This document shows positions 9,401 through 18,503 of a DNA stretch of 64,000 bases, in pieces. The translations under genes were made by a program, and so were the position numbers. Within the stretch, counting starts at the first letter, position 1. Each line of letters starts with the position of its first letter. The stretch spans positions 2,737,001-2,801,000 of the forward strand of contig NZ_FXWM01000001.1 of the NCBI RefSeq assembly GCF_900177675.1. Direction: 5' to 3'. Source of the DNA: Bacillus sp. OV166 (GTDB taxonomy: Bacteria > Bacillota > Bacilli > Bacillales > Cytobacillaceae). Below the pieces are notes generated by a model. It saw only the letters and a list, made by a program, of their open reading frames with translations. It was not told the DNA's origin and ran no database searches.

Positions 9401-11398
9401 GTTCCTTTGTTCAAATCCTATTAGGCCTTGATAAAGAATCGTTCGTACGCGGCTATATTTATGGTCATGGCAGCGATCTCACTAAAAAAGAAGTATTCTC
9501 CCACTTATTAAAAACAAGTTATCCAAAAGAGGGAGACAGCGAAGCACAACTAAAGCATCTTTTAAAGGGAAAGGCATTAGCGGATAAAAGATTATTAGAG
9601 GCAGCGATGTATGCCCCGCAATGGCTAGACATTGTTTCAAAGCACTTAAATTGGAATGGTTTGAGGAGTGCCGCCTGGTATTTCCATGCCCATATCAATG
9701 AGACATTTTCCGAGGAAAAAGAAACCATTGTTGCGCATTATTCGCCCATCTTCACCACAGGAATTTCAAGATGGTGCTTTTGACATCAGGTGGTTTAAAG
9801 AGTCTTACGAACAGTTGGGTGAGGAACGGTTTCAAATTCTCTATCAATGTGCCAAATACATTTCGGCAGGTGCGAATCATCGCAGATCACAGCTGTTTGC
9901 GGATGCGGTCTTGGGGAAATTAGCGCTTGAAAATACTAAAAACCTAGTTCAGGAAAAAAGAACAAAGGATCAAGTATTATGTTACAGTTTGATTCCAGTG
10001 AAAAATGAACAAGATGTTCTCGAACGGTATATATTCTTACAAAGATTTTTACAGGAAAGTAAGAAGTTTGGTGCCCAGCGCCGGGCCAGTGAATCAAAAA
10101 CAGTCACGATTGCCCTTGATAACCTCGCCAGAAATGCAGGTTATAAGGATGTAACTAGGTTAAAGTGGGCAATGGAAGCGAAAAAAATGGAAGAGATTGC
10201 ACCATTTCTTGAGCCAAAAGTGATGGATGATCTGACTGTACAGCTCGTGATTGATGCCAATGGGCGAGGAGATATCAAAGCTGTAAAAGGGGATAAAGCA
10301 CTAAAAACTCTCCCAGCCAAGTACAATAAACATGATTATATTGTTGTCTTAAAAGGGATCAAATCAGATTTAAGGGAGCAATACAAACGAGCAAAGGAAG
10401 AGTTGGAACGCTCGATGGAGCTTGGAAATAGTTTTCTTTTAAGTGAAGTTTATACTATGATGAAAAATCCGGTGTTGACGCCACTGATGACATCATTGGT
10501 ATTAAAAGTGGGGAACTATTTAGGCTTTTTTGAAGACGGTTCTCTATATGGTGTTGGGGCGGTTGACAAGTATTCCATTCAGGCCACTGATGAAATTTTC
10601 ATCGCTCACCCGGTCCATCTCTTTGAGAGTGGGCAATGGAGTGAATTCCAACGGGATTTATTCGCTCGGAAGGTGAAACAGCCTTTCAAGCAAGTGTTTC
10701 GAGAACTATATTTACCAAATCAGGATGAACTTGCATTGGGAACGGGAACACGAAGATACGCGGGTCACCAAATCCAGCCGCAAAAAACAGTTGCCATATT
10801 AAAAAGTCGCTTGTGGACGACGAGCTATGAAACGGGACTTCAAAAAGTCTACTACAAGGAAAATATTATCGTGCAACTAAATGCTTTAGCCGATTGGTTC
10901 TCGCCATCGGATGTTGAGTGTCCAACCTTGGAAACAATCGAATTTTTCGACCGTCTTACCTATCAACCTATAGAAATTAAAAGTATTCCGAAGGTGATCT
11001 TCTCGGAAACGATGCGAGACATTGATTTGGTTGTCAGTATCGCCCATGTGGGCGGGGTGGACCCAGAGGCGAGCCTAACGACGATTGAAATGAGAAAAGT
11101 AATAGTGACTGAATCGGTTCGATTAATGAGATTGGAAAATGTAAGGATCGAGGGCAAATTTGCGCTGATTAACGGAAGTCTAGGGGATTATAGTGTTCAC
11201 CTGGGTAGTGCCAATGTGTATAAACAGGCTGCAGGTGCCATTTATATCGTTCCCGTCCATTCACAGCAGCGTGGTCGAATCTTCCTGCCATTCATGGACG
11301 AGGACCCAAAAACAGCCGAAATTGTTTCAAAAGTCCTTTTGCTCGCGGAAGATAAGAAAATCAAAGATCCGTTTATTTTAGCACAGATAAGAAACTAG
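6500..11398 (+). pseudogene. Giant DUF5724/DUF4132-type protein gene, broken by two frameshifts
   Basis: Three overlapping frames (6500-7063, 7060-9783, 9668-11398) read as one protein of about 1,630 residues. The N-terminal part is helical. The middle starts GENNTALLTYEM and has repeated HEAT-like helical pairs (ALDRLLSSKAELQRLGALEIL). The last part has the DUF4132-like segment MKWAMEAKKMEEIAPFLEPK-type sequence (LKWAMEAKK at about 10160) and a C-terminal FLPFMDEDPKTAEIVSKVLL. The first lesion is a missing base between 6994 and 7027: a TGA at 6991 blocks the downstream frame earlier. The second is one extra base near 9745-9752, where VAHYSPI in one frame continues as SPQEFQDGAFD in the next. 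The coding quality elsewhere is good, so the damage is recent or a sequencing error. Family function is not firmly known; E. coli YehI/MolR-type proteins are distant relatives. Confidence 0.8.
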
Positions 11399-11418
11399 CA
11401 ACATATGATCAAATGCAA

Positions 11419-11456
11419 AAGACCGCGGCTTCAATGGCAGCGGTCTTAGCTTTTTT
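11419..11456. terminator. Bidirectional terminator between the DUF4132 gene and tgl
   Basis: AAGACCGC (11419-11426) pairs with GCGGTCTT (11440-11447), followed by TTTTTT on the + strand and by a T-rich run on the - strand. It can end both converging transcripts. Confidence 0.8.
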
Positions 11457-12183
11457 ATAAAAAAGATCGATACACGGGTCTTGTGATAAGGTTCATGAGA
11501 TAAGCAGAGATCCGCGGATTGGGCTTTCTTTTTTTATTTAAGAAAGTAATGATGGTGTCTGCTTTTTTAATGCCTACTCCATGACCGTAGTATTGGTCAT
11601 CCGCCATAAAAATCACATTCTCAGCACGCCAGTGCGACTCGTTCGGGTTAAAATCAGGATTGTTGAAATGCAAGATGTCACCAGGTATAAAATCATCCCC
11701 ATATTTTTGCCAAATCTTCAGGTCGTTATCAAATTGCCAATCCATTAAGAGAAGCCGGTTAAAAAGTAGATCAAACCTTGTGCTTCCAATCGAATATAGG
11801 GTAGCAAGATATAAGACAATCGCGATTCCTGTTGAACAATCAAAGGCATAAAGGGCTCCATTTTTAATAACATCAAGAATGGCGACGCTGGGCCTTACAT
11901 TTGGTTTCAAGAGAAAGCCGCCATTACTTAGACGATCCCAATACCTTTTATTGCAAAAGGCATAAGTAAAGGTTGTAAACTGTACCTTACTTTTATTAAG
12001 CTCTCGGGCAGCTTGCAGCGTCTTGGTTCGAAACAGCAGCTCAAATTTGAATTGACTTAAAGTTTGATATTGATAAATTTCCGGATATTTCTCCATTTTA
12101 GTAACGATGTCTTTCTGTTCTTTCGTTGTAAGGGTATGACTAAGATCATCCACGTGAATCGTTTGCTGATTTATTTTAATCAT
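11455..12183 (-). CDS. tgl: Protein-glutamine gamma-glutamyltransferase (spore coat transglutaminase)
   Basis: This 242-residue protein matches B. subtilis Tgl in length and layout. The nucleophile is Cys116 in LYAFDCSTGIAIV, the same number as in B. subtilis. Other shared segments are the FELLFRT region, DWQFDNDL, GDILHFNNPDFNP and the WRAENVI...YGHGVGI block with the catalytic-region histidine. Tgl makes epsilon-(gamma-glutamyl)lysine cross-links in spore coat proteins such as GerQ. Good ribosome sites lie upstream. A CATA-containing -10-like sequence upstream would fit a mother-cell sigma, but I could not make a convincing -35. Confidence 0.93.
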   Translation of the reverse strand: MIKINQQTIHVDDLSHTLTTKEQKDIVTKMEKYPEIYQYQTLSQFKFELLFRTKTLQAARELNKSKVQFTTFTYAFCNKRYWDRLSNGGFLLKPNVRPSVAILDVIKNGALYAFDCSTGIAIVLYLATLYSIGSTRFDLLFNRLLLMDWQFDNDLKIWQKYGDDFIPGDILHFNNPDFNPNESHWRAENVIFMADDQYYGHGVGIKKADTIITFLNKKRKPNPRISAYLMNLITRPVYRSFL

Positions 12184-12237
12184 TTTCCCACCTGCTTCCC
12201 TAATCCACTCCTTCTAAAAAAATATGAAACTTTTAAA

Positions 12238-13473
12238 CTAATAGTTCCAATTATCTGCTAGTTTTTTATTTTTCATAAATCTAACGTACATTAAGAAGAA
12301 GACGATTGCGCTGATGAATCTTAGGATGGATATGATGTTCATTGATTTTTGTATGCCGGTTACTTCGAGAAGCCAAATGCCGATTTGCGGCGCGATGAAG
12401 GCAACAAAGGATAATAGGACATTATAGGTTGTGATGCAATACGTTCTTTTTTCCTTTGGAGATTGCTCCAACAAAAGGTTGAACAATAGCAGCATGGTAC
12501 CTGAAAGAAAGAACCCAGAAGTCATCGAGACAAAGGTTAAATAGATTAGATTAGTGGACAAAACGGTCAAAAACGGTGCAGTTGCCATTCCAGCAGCAAC
12601 CCAAACGAGCACTAAGGTATTGGATTTTTGTTCCGCCCATCTTTTCCATAATGGGAAGGTAAATATCTGCACTAATTGATTCGCTACTGAAAATATACTA
12701 ATCCAAAGAATCGTTGCATGAGCATATTTCACATTATAAATATTGAATAATCCCCATGCCATTTGCCATGAGAAATTAAAACATAAGGCAGTGATCAGAA
12801 ACCATTTGTATCCTTTATCCTTAAAAATTGACCAATCCATAGACGAATTCTTTTGCTCCTGCTCCTTGTTCGACTTCGGTTGTACCGTTTCCTTGTGCCT
12901 CATTAAGAAAAATACTTCTAATAATCCAAAAAGAAAGGCCATGAGAAATAAAAGCTGGTAGGCGACCGCATGGTTGGTTTGGTTTTTCATAACGATTCCA
13001 ATGATCAAAGTTGTGATCATGCCTACAATGGTTAACAGTCGGTTTCTATCACTGAAAAACGCTCCTCTTCGGTCTTCGTTTATCATTCCACTAATAAGCG
13101 TTTGCCAGCCGATATTTGATATCGTTCCGGGTACATTCATTAAAGCCACTATGATCAAAAACGCCCATGCTTGATAATCCGAACGAATAAAAAGGACTCC
13201 AGCTAAAAAAACAAATAAGATTCTTGCCCATAAAACGGACATGGCAACGGTCTTCTTTTGCTGCTCTAAACGATTCAACATGATAGCAGCTGGAATTGTC
13301 ATAATCAGTGCAACTAATGGCGGAAGCGAGCTGATCAAGCCGACTTGATAGTTGCTTGCGCCGAGAATGGAAATAGCGAAAATAGGAAAAAAATTACTGG
13401 CAAGGTTCACAGCTATGGTAGACACCATCCCATGATAGATACTTACTTTTTCGTTGTATGTGCGCATGTTCAT
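12238..13473 (-). CDS. MFS-type transporter
   Basis: This 411-residue protein has about 12 hydrophobic segments and a long cytoplasmic loop in the middle (KETVQPKSNKEQEQKNSSMD). That layout is typical of the major facilitator superfamily. Two ATGs are possible (13473 and 13467); GGTGG abuts the first, so the second has the better spacing. Substrate cannot be predicted. It is a single gene running convergently toward nothing obvious, with tgl downstream on the same strand. Confidence 0.85.
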   Translation of the reverse strand: MNMRTYNEKVSIYHGMVSTIAVNLASNFFPIFAISILGASNYQVGLISSLPPLVALIMTIPAAIMLNRLEQQKKTVAMSVLWARILFVFLAGVLFIRSDYQAWAFLIIVALMNVPGTISNIGWQTLISGMINEDRRGAFFSDRNRLLTIVGMITTLIIGIVMKNQTNHAVAYQLLFLMAFLFGLLEVFFLMRHKETVQPKSNKEQEQKNSSMDWSIFKDKGYKWFLITALCFNFSWQMAWGLFNIYNVKYAHATILWISIFSVANQLVQIFTFPLWKRWAEQKSNTLVLVWVAAGMATAPFLTVLSTNLIYLTFVSMTSGFFLSGTMLLLFNLLLEQSPKEKRTYCITTYNVLLSFVAFIAPQIGIWLLEVTGIQKSMNIISILRFISAIVFFLMYVRFMKNKKLADNWNY

Positions 13474-13697
13474 CCACCATCTTCATAAAAATTCTATAGC
13501 TATTATACAACAAGAATACTTGATTTTTTCGAAATTATTTTAAAATAACTAACCTATGGATCATGTATGAAAGTGTTTTGTGATAGCCTTAGAAATATTC
13601 CGCCTGGATTGTACTGTTTCTGCCTTTTAATGATAAAAAGACAATAGTATTTCTACAATATTTTTACAAAAGAAATAATAAATTCCTAAGATATATT

Positions 13698-13725
13698 TGC
13701 ATTATTCGGGACCATCTGTTATAGT
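13698..13725 (+). promoter_or_regulatory. Candidate SigA promoter of the cold-shock gene
   Basis: TTGCAT (13698-13703), a 16-bp spacer and TATAGT (13720-13725) resemble a vegetative promoter. The transcript would start near 13732 and carry a leader of about 120 bases before the csp start, typical of cold-shock mRNAs. The rest of 13474-13697 shows nothing I recognise. Confidence 0.5.
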
Positions 13726-13851
13726 TAAGGAGAATTATTTTTGTTAGTCGGTAAGGATGAAAAAAGGGAATACTGCTTTTTGTCTAAAAGATCGAACTGA
13801 GCAAGGATAGTAATTTTATGTGTGCAAAGCACACAGCAGGAGGAAACACAA

Positions 13852-14052
13852 ATGGAACAAGGTAAAGTAAAATGGTTTAATGCAGAAAAAGGTTTTGGAT
13901 TCATCGAGCGCGAAGCTGGAGACGACGTATTCGTACACTTCTCTGCTATCCAAGGCGAAGGTTTCAAATCTTTAGACGAAGGTCAAGCAGTGACTTTTGA
14001 AGTTGAACAAGGTCAACGTGGACCACAAGCAACTAACGTTCGTAAAGCATAA
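13852..14052 (+). CDS. Cold-shock protein, CspA/CspB family
   Basis: The 66-residue protein has the RNA-binding motifs [13 protein letters not shown] (RNP1) and DVFVHFSAI (RNP2) of a single cold-shock domain. It binds single-stranded nucleic acid and acts as an RNA chaperone. ATG 13852 follows AGGAGGAAACACAA; a longer in-frame start at 13822 reads through the ribosome site and is rejected. An inverted repeat TGTGTGCAAAGCACACA lies in the leader about 15 bases before the ribosome site and may act in temperature-dependent translation. Codon choice is strongly biased, suggesting high expression. Confidence 0.95.
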   Translation: MEQGKVKWFNAEKGFGFIEREAGDDVFVHFSAIQGEGFKSLDEGQAVTFEVEQGQRGPQATNVRKA

Positions 14053-14076
14053 TCTAAACCACATAAATGTGAATGA

Positions 14077-14103
14077 AAAGGCTCTCTTGTAGAGCCTTTT
14101 TTT
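14077..14103 (+). terminator. Terminator of the cold-shock gene
   Basis: AAAGGCTCT (14077-14085) pairs with AGAGCCTTT (14091-14099) across a 5-base loop, followed by a run of T. Confidence 0.85.
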
Positions 14104-14231
14104 AATTTCAAACAATTTATACGCAAATACATAAAAATACCGCAGGGAGAAGAGGAAAAGCTCTTTCCCTTTTTTATTGGCAGAAGTTGAAATATAATGA
14201 AATCACATACATAGTGGAAGGAAGTGTTAGG

Positions 14232-15062
14232 ATGATCATCCAGCGTCCTCAATTAGAGCAGTCCGAATTGACGAAGTATATTCCGCCCAAAGGTGAATAT
14301 GAAACATTCCGTGATATGGACCATTACAAAGAGAAACTCAAGGAATGGGGTTTATCCTCAGCGAGAGAAGCGAAAAAAGAGTTCTGGTACAAGGATCGAA
14401 ACTATCAGCGCCAAGTAACTATTAAAGGGTATGAAACTTACGGGAGAGCATTGGATATTAATACGCTTGTGATTGAATTCCAAGATGGAAATCTCACCTG
14501 TATCCATCCAGCCTATTTAAAAGAAATGCAGCAATCGAGCTTTGGAAAAGAAAGCTTGTTAACATTTGATGAAAAAGAAACGGTTGCACCCGATCTTGTG
14601 ACTGTGGACGAAAGTGAACCAATAATTGCAGAGGCAATCACAGAACCAGCCGAAAAACCTGCAAAAAAAGAAGCAACTAAGCCACCAAAAGCAAAGGAAC
14701 CGAAACCTAAAAAGGAGAAGGCTCCAAAACTCGAACTTCCAGTGGACAAGGTCCATTTTACTGCCAATGTAAAACAGTTCGCGCTCGTTTACAATCCGTT
14801 TAATGAGGAAAATGATGAAGTTGTTGTCTTAGAAAATGTTCAGATTGTCAACGAGGAAAATCCACTAGAAATCGGTCTAGCCTGGTGCAGCCATAGTAAG
14901 ACACTCAAAAAGTTTGAATTGGCAATAGGGGATGCACTTGAATTCGATGGTAAAGTTGCTGCTAAGAAACTTGGAAAAGGAAAAGATATAGACGAAGAAT
15001 TCTTAGTAGATGTCCCGGTCTTGTATAAAATCAATAACCCATCAAAAATCGTTAAAAAATAG
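14232..15062 (+). CDS. Uncharacterised protein with a lysine/proline-rich linker
   Basis: I place the start at ATG 14232, after GGAAGGAAGTG, giving 276 residues; the upstream ATG 14187 lacks a ribosome site. The N-terminal domain (about residues 1-110) includes FWYKDRNYQRQVTIKGYETYGRALDINTLVIEF. A low-complexity linker rich in Lys, Pro, Glu and Ala follows (about 130-175). The C-terminal domain has GLAWCSHSKTLKKFELAIGD. There is no signal peptide or membrane segment. I do not recognise a function. Confidence 0.75.
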   Translation: MIIQRPQLEQSELTKYIPPKGEYETFRDMDHYKEKLKEWGLSSAREAKKEFWYKDRNYQRQVTIKGYETYGRALDINTLVIEFQDGNLTCIHPAYLKEMQQSSFGKESLLTFDEKETVAPDLVTVDESEPIIAEAITEPAEKPAKKEATKPPKAKEPKPKKEKAPKLELPVDKVHFTANVKQFALVYNPFNEENDEVVVLENVQIVNEENPLEIGLAWCSHSKTLKKFELAIGDALEFDGKVAAKKLGKGKDIDEEFLVDVPVLYKINNPSKIVKK

Positions 15063-15088
15063 GACACTCTTTTAGAGGTCCTATTTTT
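15060..15088 (+). terminator. Terminator
   Basis: TAGGAC (15060-15065) pairs with GTCCTA (15078-15083), followed by TTTTT. It directly overlaps the stop of the preceding gene. Confidence 0.6.
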
Positions 15089-15108
15089 GTTATATCCGCC
15101 GTGTTGAT

Positions 15109-15480
15109 TTAAGGAAAATAAATCTCCAATCGATCCTCGCCCTTATTTAATATATAGTAATTTTGAAAATCAATGTTTTTCGTACAGGTGTCATATTTTT
15201 TCAATAATATGGTTAGGTAATTCACATCCCTCTTCATAAATATCAGCTGTTCATTTAATAACTGGATAGAATCAAAGTGGAATCCGTCCCTCTTCCATAA
15301 AAAATCCTCATCATTATAGTAGTTAAGAATTACTTGACGATTGTGATAGCATTCAAAATCAGCTACATCCTTCATTTGTATTTCCATATCAAATATCACC
15401 GATCCCTTTGCATATATTTTAGAAAATATAAGGTTCGAGGTGGTGATTGGAATCACATCCTGATAGAAAAGTGAAACCAT
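15109..15480 (-). CDS. Hypothetical protein
   Basis: The frame reads about 123 residues from ATG 15480 (a longer frame to 15540 would overlap the divergent hydrolase start). It contains acidic and aromatic stretches (NYYNDEDFLWKRDGFHFD) and ends KGEDRLEIYFP. No good ribosome site is visible before 15480, so the start is uncertain. No family is recognised. It is kept because it is long, on the only open strand, and followed by no competing gene. Confidence 0.5.
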   Translation of the reverse strand: MVSLFYQDVIPITTSNLIFSKIYAKGSVIFDMEIQMKDVADFECYHNRQVILNYYNDEDFLWKRDGFHFDSIQLLNEQLIFMKRDVNYLTILLKKYDTCTKNIDFQNYYILNKGEDRLEIYFP

Positions 15481-15530
15481 TGATGATACGATGGAGGAAT
15501 GACAAACATGTAAAAGGAAGAGGCACCTGT

Positions 15531-16625
15531 ATGATCGCACTGATTATTGTTTTAGGATTAATTGGAATCACCTATTTTTTCCTAAGGTATTATCCCCCGT
15601 TTGGCAAAAAGGCTTCGAAGGAGAGGCTTAGGAAATATGAGCAATCCGAAAACTTCTCTCATCAAAGGAAATTCGTCAACCGCGTTCCAACAATAATGGA
15701 AAATGGCTTTAAAGAAACGGTTTCGATATTAATTGATTTCATCAAAGGTAATCCCAATGGAAGACCTAAAAATGCCATCCGAATGGAAAAATTAAAACTT
15801 TCGGATCGACAGGATGTTACACAACCAAAAATCACCTGGTTTGGGCACTCGGCTCTACTTTTAGAATTGGATGAAAAAAGAATACTATTAGATCCGATGT
15901 TTGGCTGGACACCTACACCATTTCCAATCTTCGGCATAAAGCGCTATAGCAAAGGACTCCCATTTATCATTGAAGATCTTCCAACGATTGATATAGTCAT
16001 CATCAGTCACGACCATTATGATCATTTGGATTATGGATCGATTAGAAAAATAAAGGAAAAGGTCAAACAATTTATTGTCCCGTTAGGTGTGGGGAGCCAC
16101 TTAGAGAAATGGGGAGTGAGTCCAGAAATCATAATAGAGCTAGATTGGTGGGATGAGCTTCATCATGAAGGACTTAAGATTTCTTCCACACCAGCAAGGC
16201 ATTTTTCAGGCAGAAGCCTAACAGACCGCGATGCGACCCTTTGGTGTTCATGGGTAATAAAGGGGGAGGATACTAATATCTTTTTTAGTGGGGACAGCGG
16301 GTATGGGCCACATTTTAAAGAGATTGGTGCTAAATACGGTCCCTTTGATCTGACACTAATGGAATGCGGTCAATACGACAGGCGTTGGGCGGCAATTCAT
16401 ATGACGCCAGAAGAAACCGTCCAAGCACATCTGGATGTGAAGGGGAAAATAATGATACCAATTCATTGGGGAGCCTTTACACTAGCCTTACATGACTGGA
16501 CGGATCCAATCGATAGAGTAACGAGCGCGGCCAAAACACAAAATCTTGCTATTTCCACGCCGAAAATCGGTGAAACGGTTTATATTGGTTCGGAAGATTA
16601 CCCAAATAAAGTTTGGTGGAAATAG
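15531..16625 (+). CDS. Membrane-anchored metallo-beta-lactamase-fold hydrolase (NAPE-PLD/UlaG-like)
   Basis: ATG 15531 follows AGGAAGAGG and gives 364 residues. An N-terminal hydrophobic segment (IALIIVLGLIGITYFFL) anchors the protein. The catalytic fold shows SHDHYDHLD (metal ligands), later histidine in TPARHFSGRSL, aspartate in FFSGDSGYG and histidine in IPIHWGAF. FGHSALLLELDEKRILLDPMF at the start of the fold is typical of the NAPE-hydrolysing phospholipase D/UlaG group. Substrate is unknown. A shorter paralogue is encoded at 43241-44152. Confidence 0.88.
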   Translation: MIALIIVLGLIGITYFFLRYYPPFGKKASKERLRKYEQSENFSHQRKFVNRVPTIMENGFKETVSILIDFIKGNPNGRPKNAIRMEKLKLSDRQDVTQPKITWFGHSALLLELDEKRILLDPMFGWTPTPFPIFGIKRYSKGLPFIIEDLPTIDIVIISHDHYDHLDYGSIRKIKEKVKQFIVPLGVGSHLEKWGVSPEIIIELDWWDELHHEGLKISSTPARHFSGRSLTDRDATLWCSWVIKGEDTNIFFSGDSGYGPHFKEIGAKYGPFDLTLMECGQYDRRWAAIHMTPEETVQAHLDVKGKIMIPIHWGAFTLALHDWTDPIDRVTSAAKTQNLAISTPKIGETVYIGSEDYPNKVWWK

Positions 16626-16638
16626 AGTGACATAAGCT

Positions 16639-16682
16639 AAAGATTGATGTCCGCTATTTAAGTGGAATCAATCTTTTTTTGT
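16639..16682 (+). terminator. Terminator
   Basis: AAAGATTGAT (16639-16648) pairs with ATCAATCTTT (16667-16676), followed by a T run. Confidence 0.75.
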
Positions 16683-16837
16683 TTGATCATTTATTACAGT
16701 TTAATTGATAAGAATCCTTTTTATTAAATACATTTTTGCTTCCCATCACTTTTCTCTAATTTTTTGGAGATAAGACGAAATCCAAAGGAAATGGCGCAAA
16801 ACAAAGCAAATATAGATTGTGTCCGATTACATTGGAT

Positions 16838-16866
16838 TTCACAAATTGTTCACAATCCGTTATACT
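16838..16866 (+). promoter_or_regulatory. Candidate SigA promoter of the SulP gene
   Basis: TTCACA (16838-16843), a 17-bp spacer and TATACT (16861-16866) lie in the 357-base gap before the SulP gene. The leader would be about 110 bases and would include the inverted repeat at 16933-16953. I see no gene in the gap. Confidence 0.5.
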
Positions 16867-16932
16867 TTTTTCTGTTAATAACGGAACCGACTTTCATGAG
16901 AGTTGAAAGTCAAGTTATAAATCAGAAACGAC

Positions 16933-16953
16933 TGTACAGTAAGAATCTGTACA
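16933..16953. promoter_or_regulatory. Inverted repeat in the SulP leader
   Basis: TGTACAG and CTGTACA form perfect 7-bp arms around a 7-base centre, 30 bases before the SulP start and close to its ribosome site. It may be an operator or an RNA hairpin. Confidence 0.4.
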
Positions 16954-16982
16954 TTTAGTGAAACAAAGGGAGAGATGCAATT

Positions 16983-18458
16983 TTGGATTTAAATAAAATT
17001 AAATATTCATGGTTTGGAAATACAAAGGGCGATATATTAGCAGGTATTGTGGTAGCACTTGCATTAGTTCCAGAGGCTATTTCTTTTTCTATTATTGCCG
17101 GTGTTGACCCAATGGTCGGATTGTATGCTTCGTTTTGTATTGCAATGACAATCGCGTTTGTTGGTGGTAGGCCGGGGATGATTTCTGCAGCAACAGGTGC
17201 CACTGCATTACTAATGGTGACATTGGTTAAAGACCACGGATTGCAATATTTACTGGCTGCAACGATTCTAACGGGTGTTTTACAAATCATTATGGGAGCT
17301 TTAAAGTTGGGGCGATTGATGAAATTTGTTCCCAGGTCCGTAATGACAGGGTTTGTTAACGCACTTGCGCTTCTTATTTTTGCTGCCCAATTACCGCATT
17401 TCGTAGGGGAGTCATGGCAAATGTATACCATGGTCGCAGGAGCGCTTGCCATTATTTATATCTTACCTCGTTTTACGAAGGCTGTCCCTTCAGCGTTGGT
17501 TGCGATTATTGTAGTAACAACGATTGCTATTTTTACGGGCAGTGATGTTCGGACCGTCGGAGATATGGGAGAATTAACATCCAAATTACCAGTCTTTTTG
17601 ATTCCGGACATTCCATTCAACTTTGAAACACTTCATATAATTTTTCCCTATTCATTATCGATCGCGATTGTAGGGTTGGTTGAATCACTTCTTACGGCAA
17701 CAATTGTCGACGATCTGACAGATACAGAGAGTGACAAGAACAGGGAAGCCGTTGGACAAGGTATTGCGAACATTGTTTCAGCATTCTTTGGCGGAATGGC
17801 TGGATGTGCAATGATTGGTCAGTCTGGTATTAATATCAAATCTGGCGGCAGGGGCAGATTATCCACTTTTGTCGCAGGTGCGTTTTTATTAATCTTGATT
17901 GTTTCGTTAAGAGGATTCCTCGTGCAAATTCCAATGGCCGCACTTGTGGGTGTGATGATTATGGTTTCGATTGGAACTTTTGATTGGTCTTGCCTAAAGT
18001 CATTCAAAAAGGTGCCAATTACCGATACAATTGTGATGATTGTGACCGTTGTTACAGTAATACAGACTCATGACTTGTCTAAAGGGGTTTTAGCGGGAAT
18101 CATCTTAAGTGCGATATTCTTTGCTTCAAAAATCTCACAAGTGAAAGTATCAAGTTCAGCTAAAGGCTCAAATAAAAAAATATATCATGTTACTGGGCAA
18201 CTTTTCTTTGCTTCAGTAACTGACTTTGTAAACAGTTTTGATTATAAAGAAAACGTTAGTGAAATTGACCTAGACCTATCCAATGCCCACCTTTGGGATG
18301 ATTCTGCGATTGGTGCGATTGATAAAGTAGTCATTAAGTACCATCAAAATGGAGTTAAAGTAAACTTAAAAGGATTAAACTCTGAAAGCAATAAACTGAT
18401 TGAAAAACTTGCTGTTCACAACAAACCGGGTGGACTGGGAAAAGCAGTTGGCCACTAA
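16983..18458 (+). CDS. SulP-family anion transporter with C-terminal STAS domain
   Basis: The 491-residue protein has a SulP/SLC26 membrane domain beginning [20 protein letters not shown] and including VGLYASF, GATALLM and the [21 protein letters not shown] block. Residues about 400-480 form a STAS domain ([20 protein letters not shown]). It starts with TTG 16983, eight bases after GGGAGA; the nearby ATG is out of frame. Such proteins carry sulfate, bicarbonate or related anions; the substrate here is not predictable. B. subtilis YvdB is of the same type. Confidence 0.9.
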   Translation: MDLNKIKYSWFGNTKGDILAGIVVALALVPEAISFSIIAGVDPMVGLYASFCIAMTIAFVGGRPGMISAATGATALLMVTLVKDHGLQYLLAATILTGVLQIIMGALKLGRLMKFVPRSVMTGFVNALALLIFAAQLPHFVGESWQMYTMVAGALAIIYILPRFTKAVPSALVAIIVVTTIAIFTGSDVRTVGDMGELTSKLPVFLIPDIPFNFETLHIIFPYSLSIAIVGLVESLLTATIVDDLTDTESDKNREAVGQGIANIVSAFFGGMAGCAMIGQSGINIKSGGRGRLSTFVAGAFLLILIVSLRGFLVQIPMAALVGVMIMVSIGTFDWSCLKSFKKVPITDTIVMIVTVVTVIQTHDLSKGVLAGIILSAIFFASKISQVKVSSSAKGSNKKIYHVTGQLFFASVTDFVNSFDYKENVSEIDLDLSNAHLWDDSAIGAIDKVVIKYHQNGVKVNLKGLNSESNKLIEKLAVHNKPGGLGKAVGH

Positions 18459-18464
18459 ATATAT

Positions 18465-18497
18465 GAACGCTGGATAAGTAAAATCCAGCGTTCTTTT
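18465..18497. terminator. Bidirectional terminator between SulP and the permease gene
   Basis: GAACGCTGGAT (18465-18475) pairs perfectly with ATCCAGCGTTC (18483-18493), an 11-bp stem followed by TTTT. The permease gene converges on it from the other side. Confidence 0.85.
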
Positions 18498-18503
18498 GCA
18501 TGT

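Noticed and set aside
16764..16958. 64-codon + strand frame before SulP
   Set aside because: It covers the candidate promoter and inverted repeat and has no ribosome site.
16955..17452. 165-codon frame on the - strand
   Set aside because: It lies wholly inside the SulP gene, has no ribosome site and looks like the shadow of codon usage.
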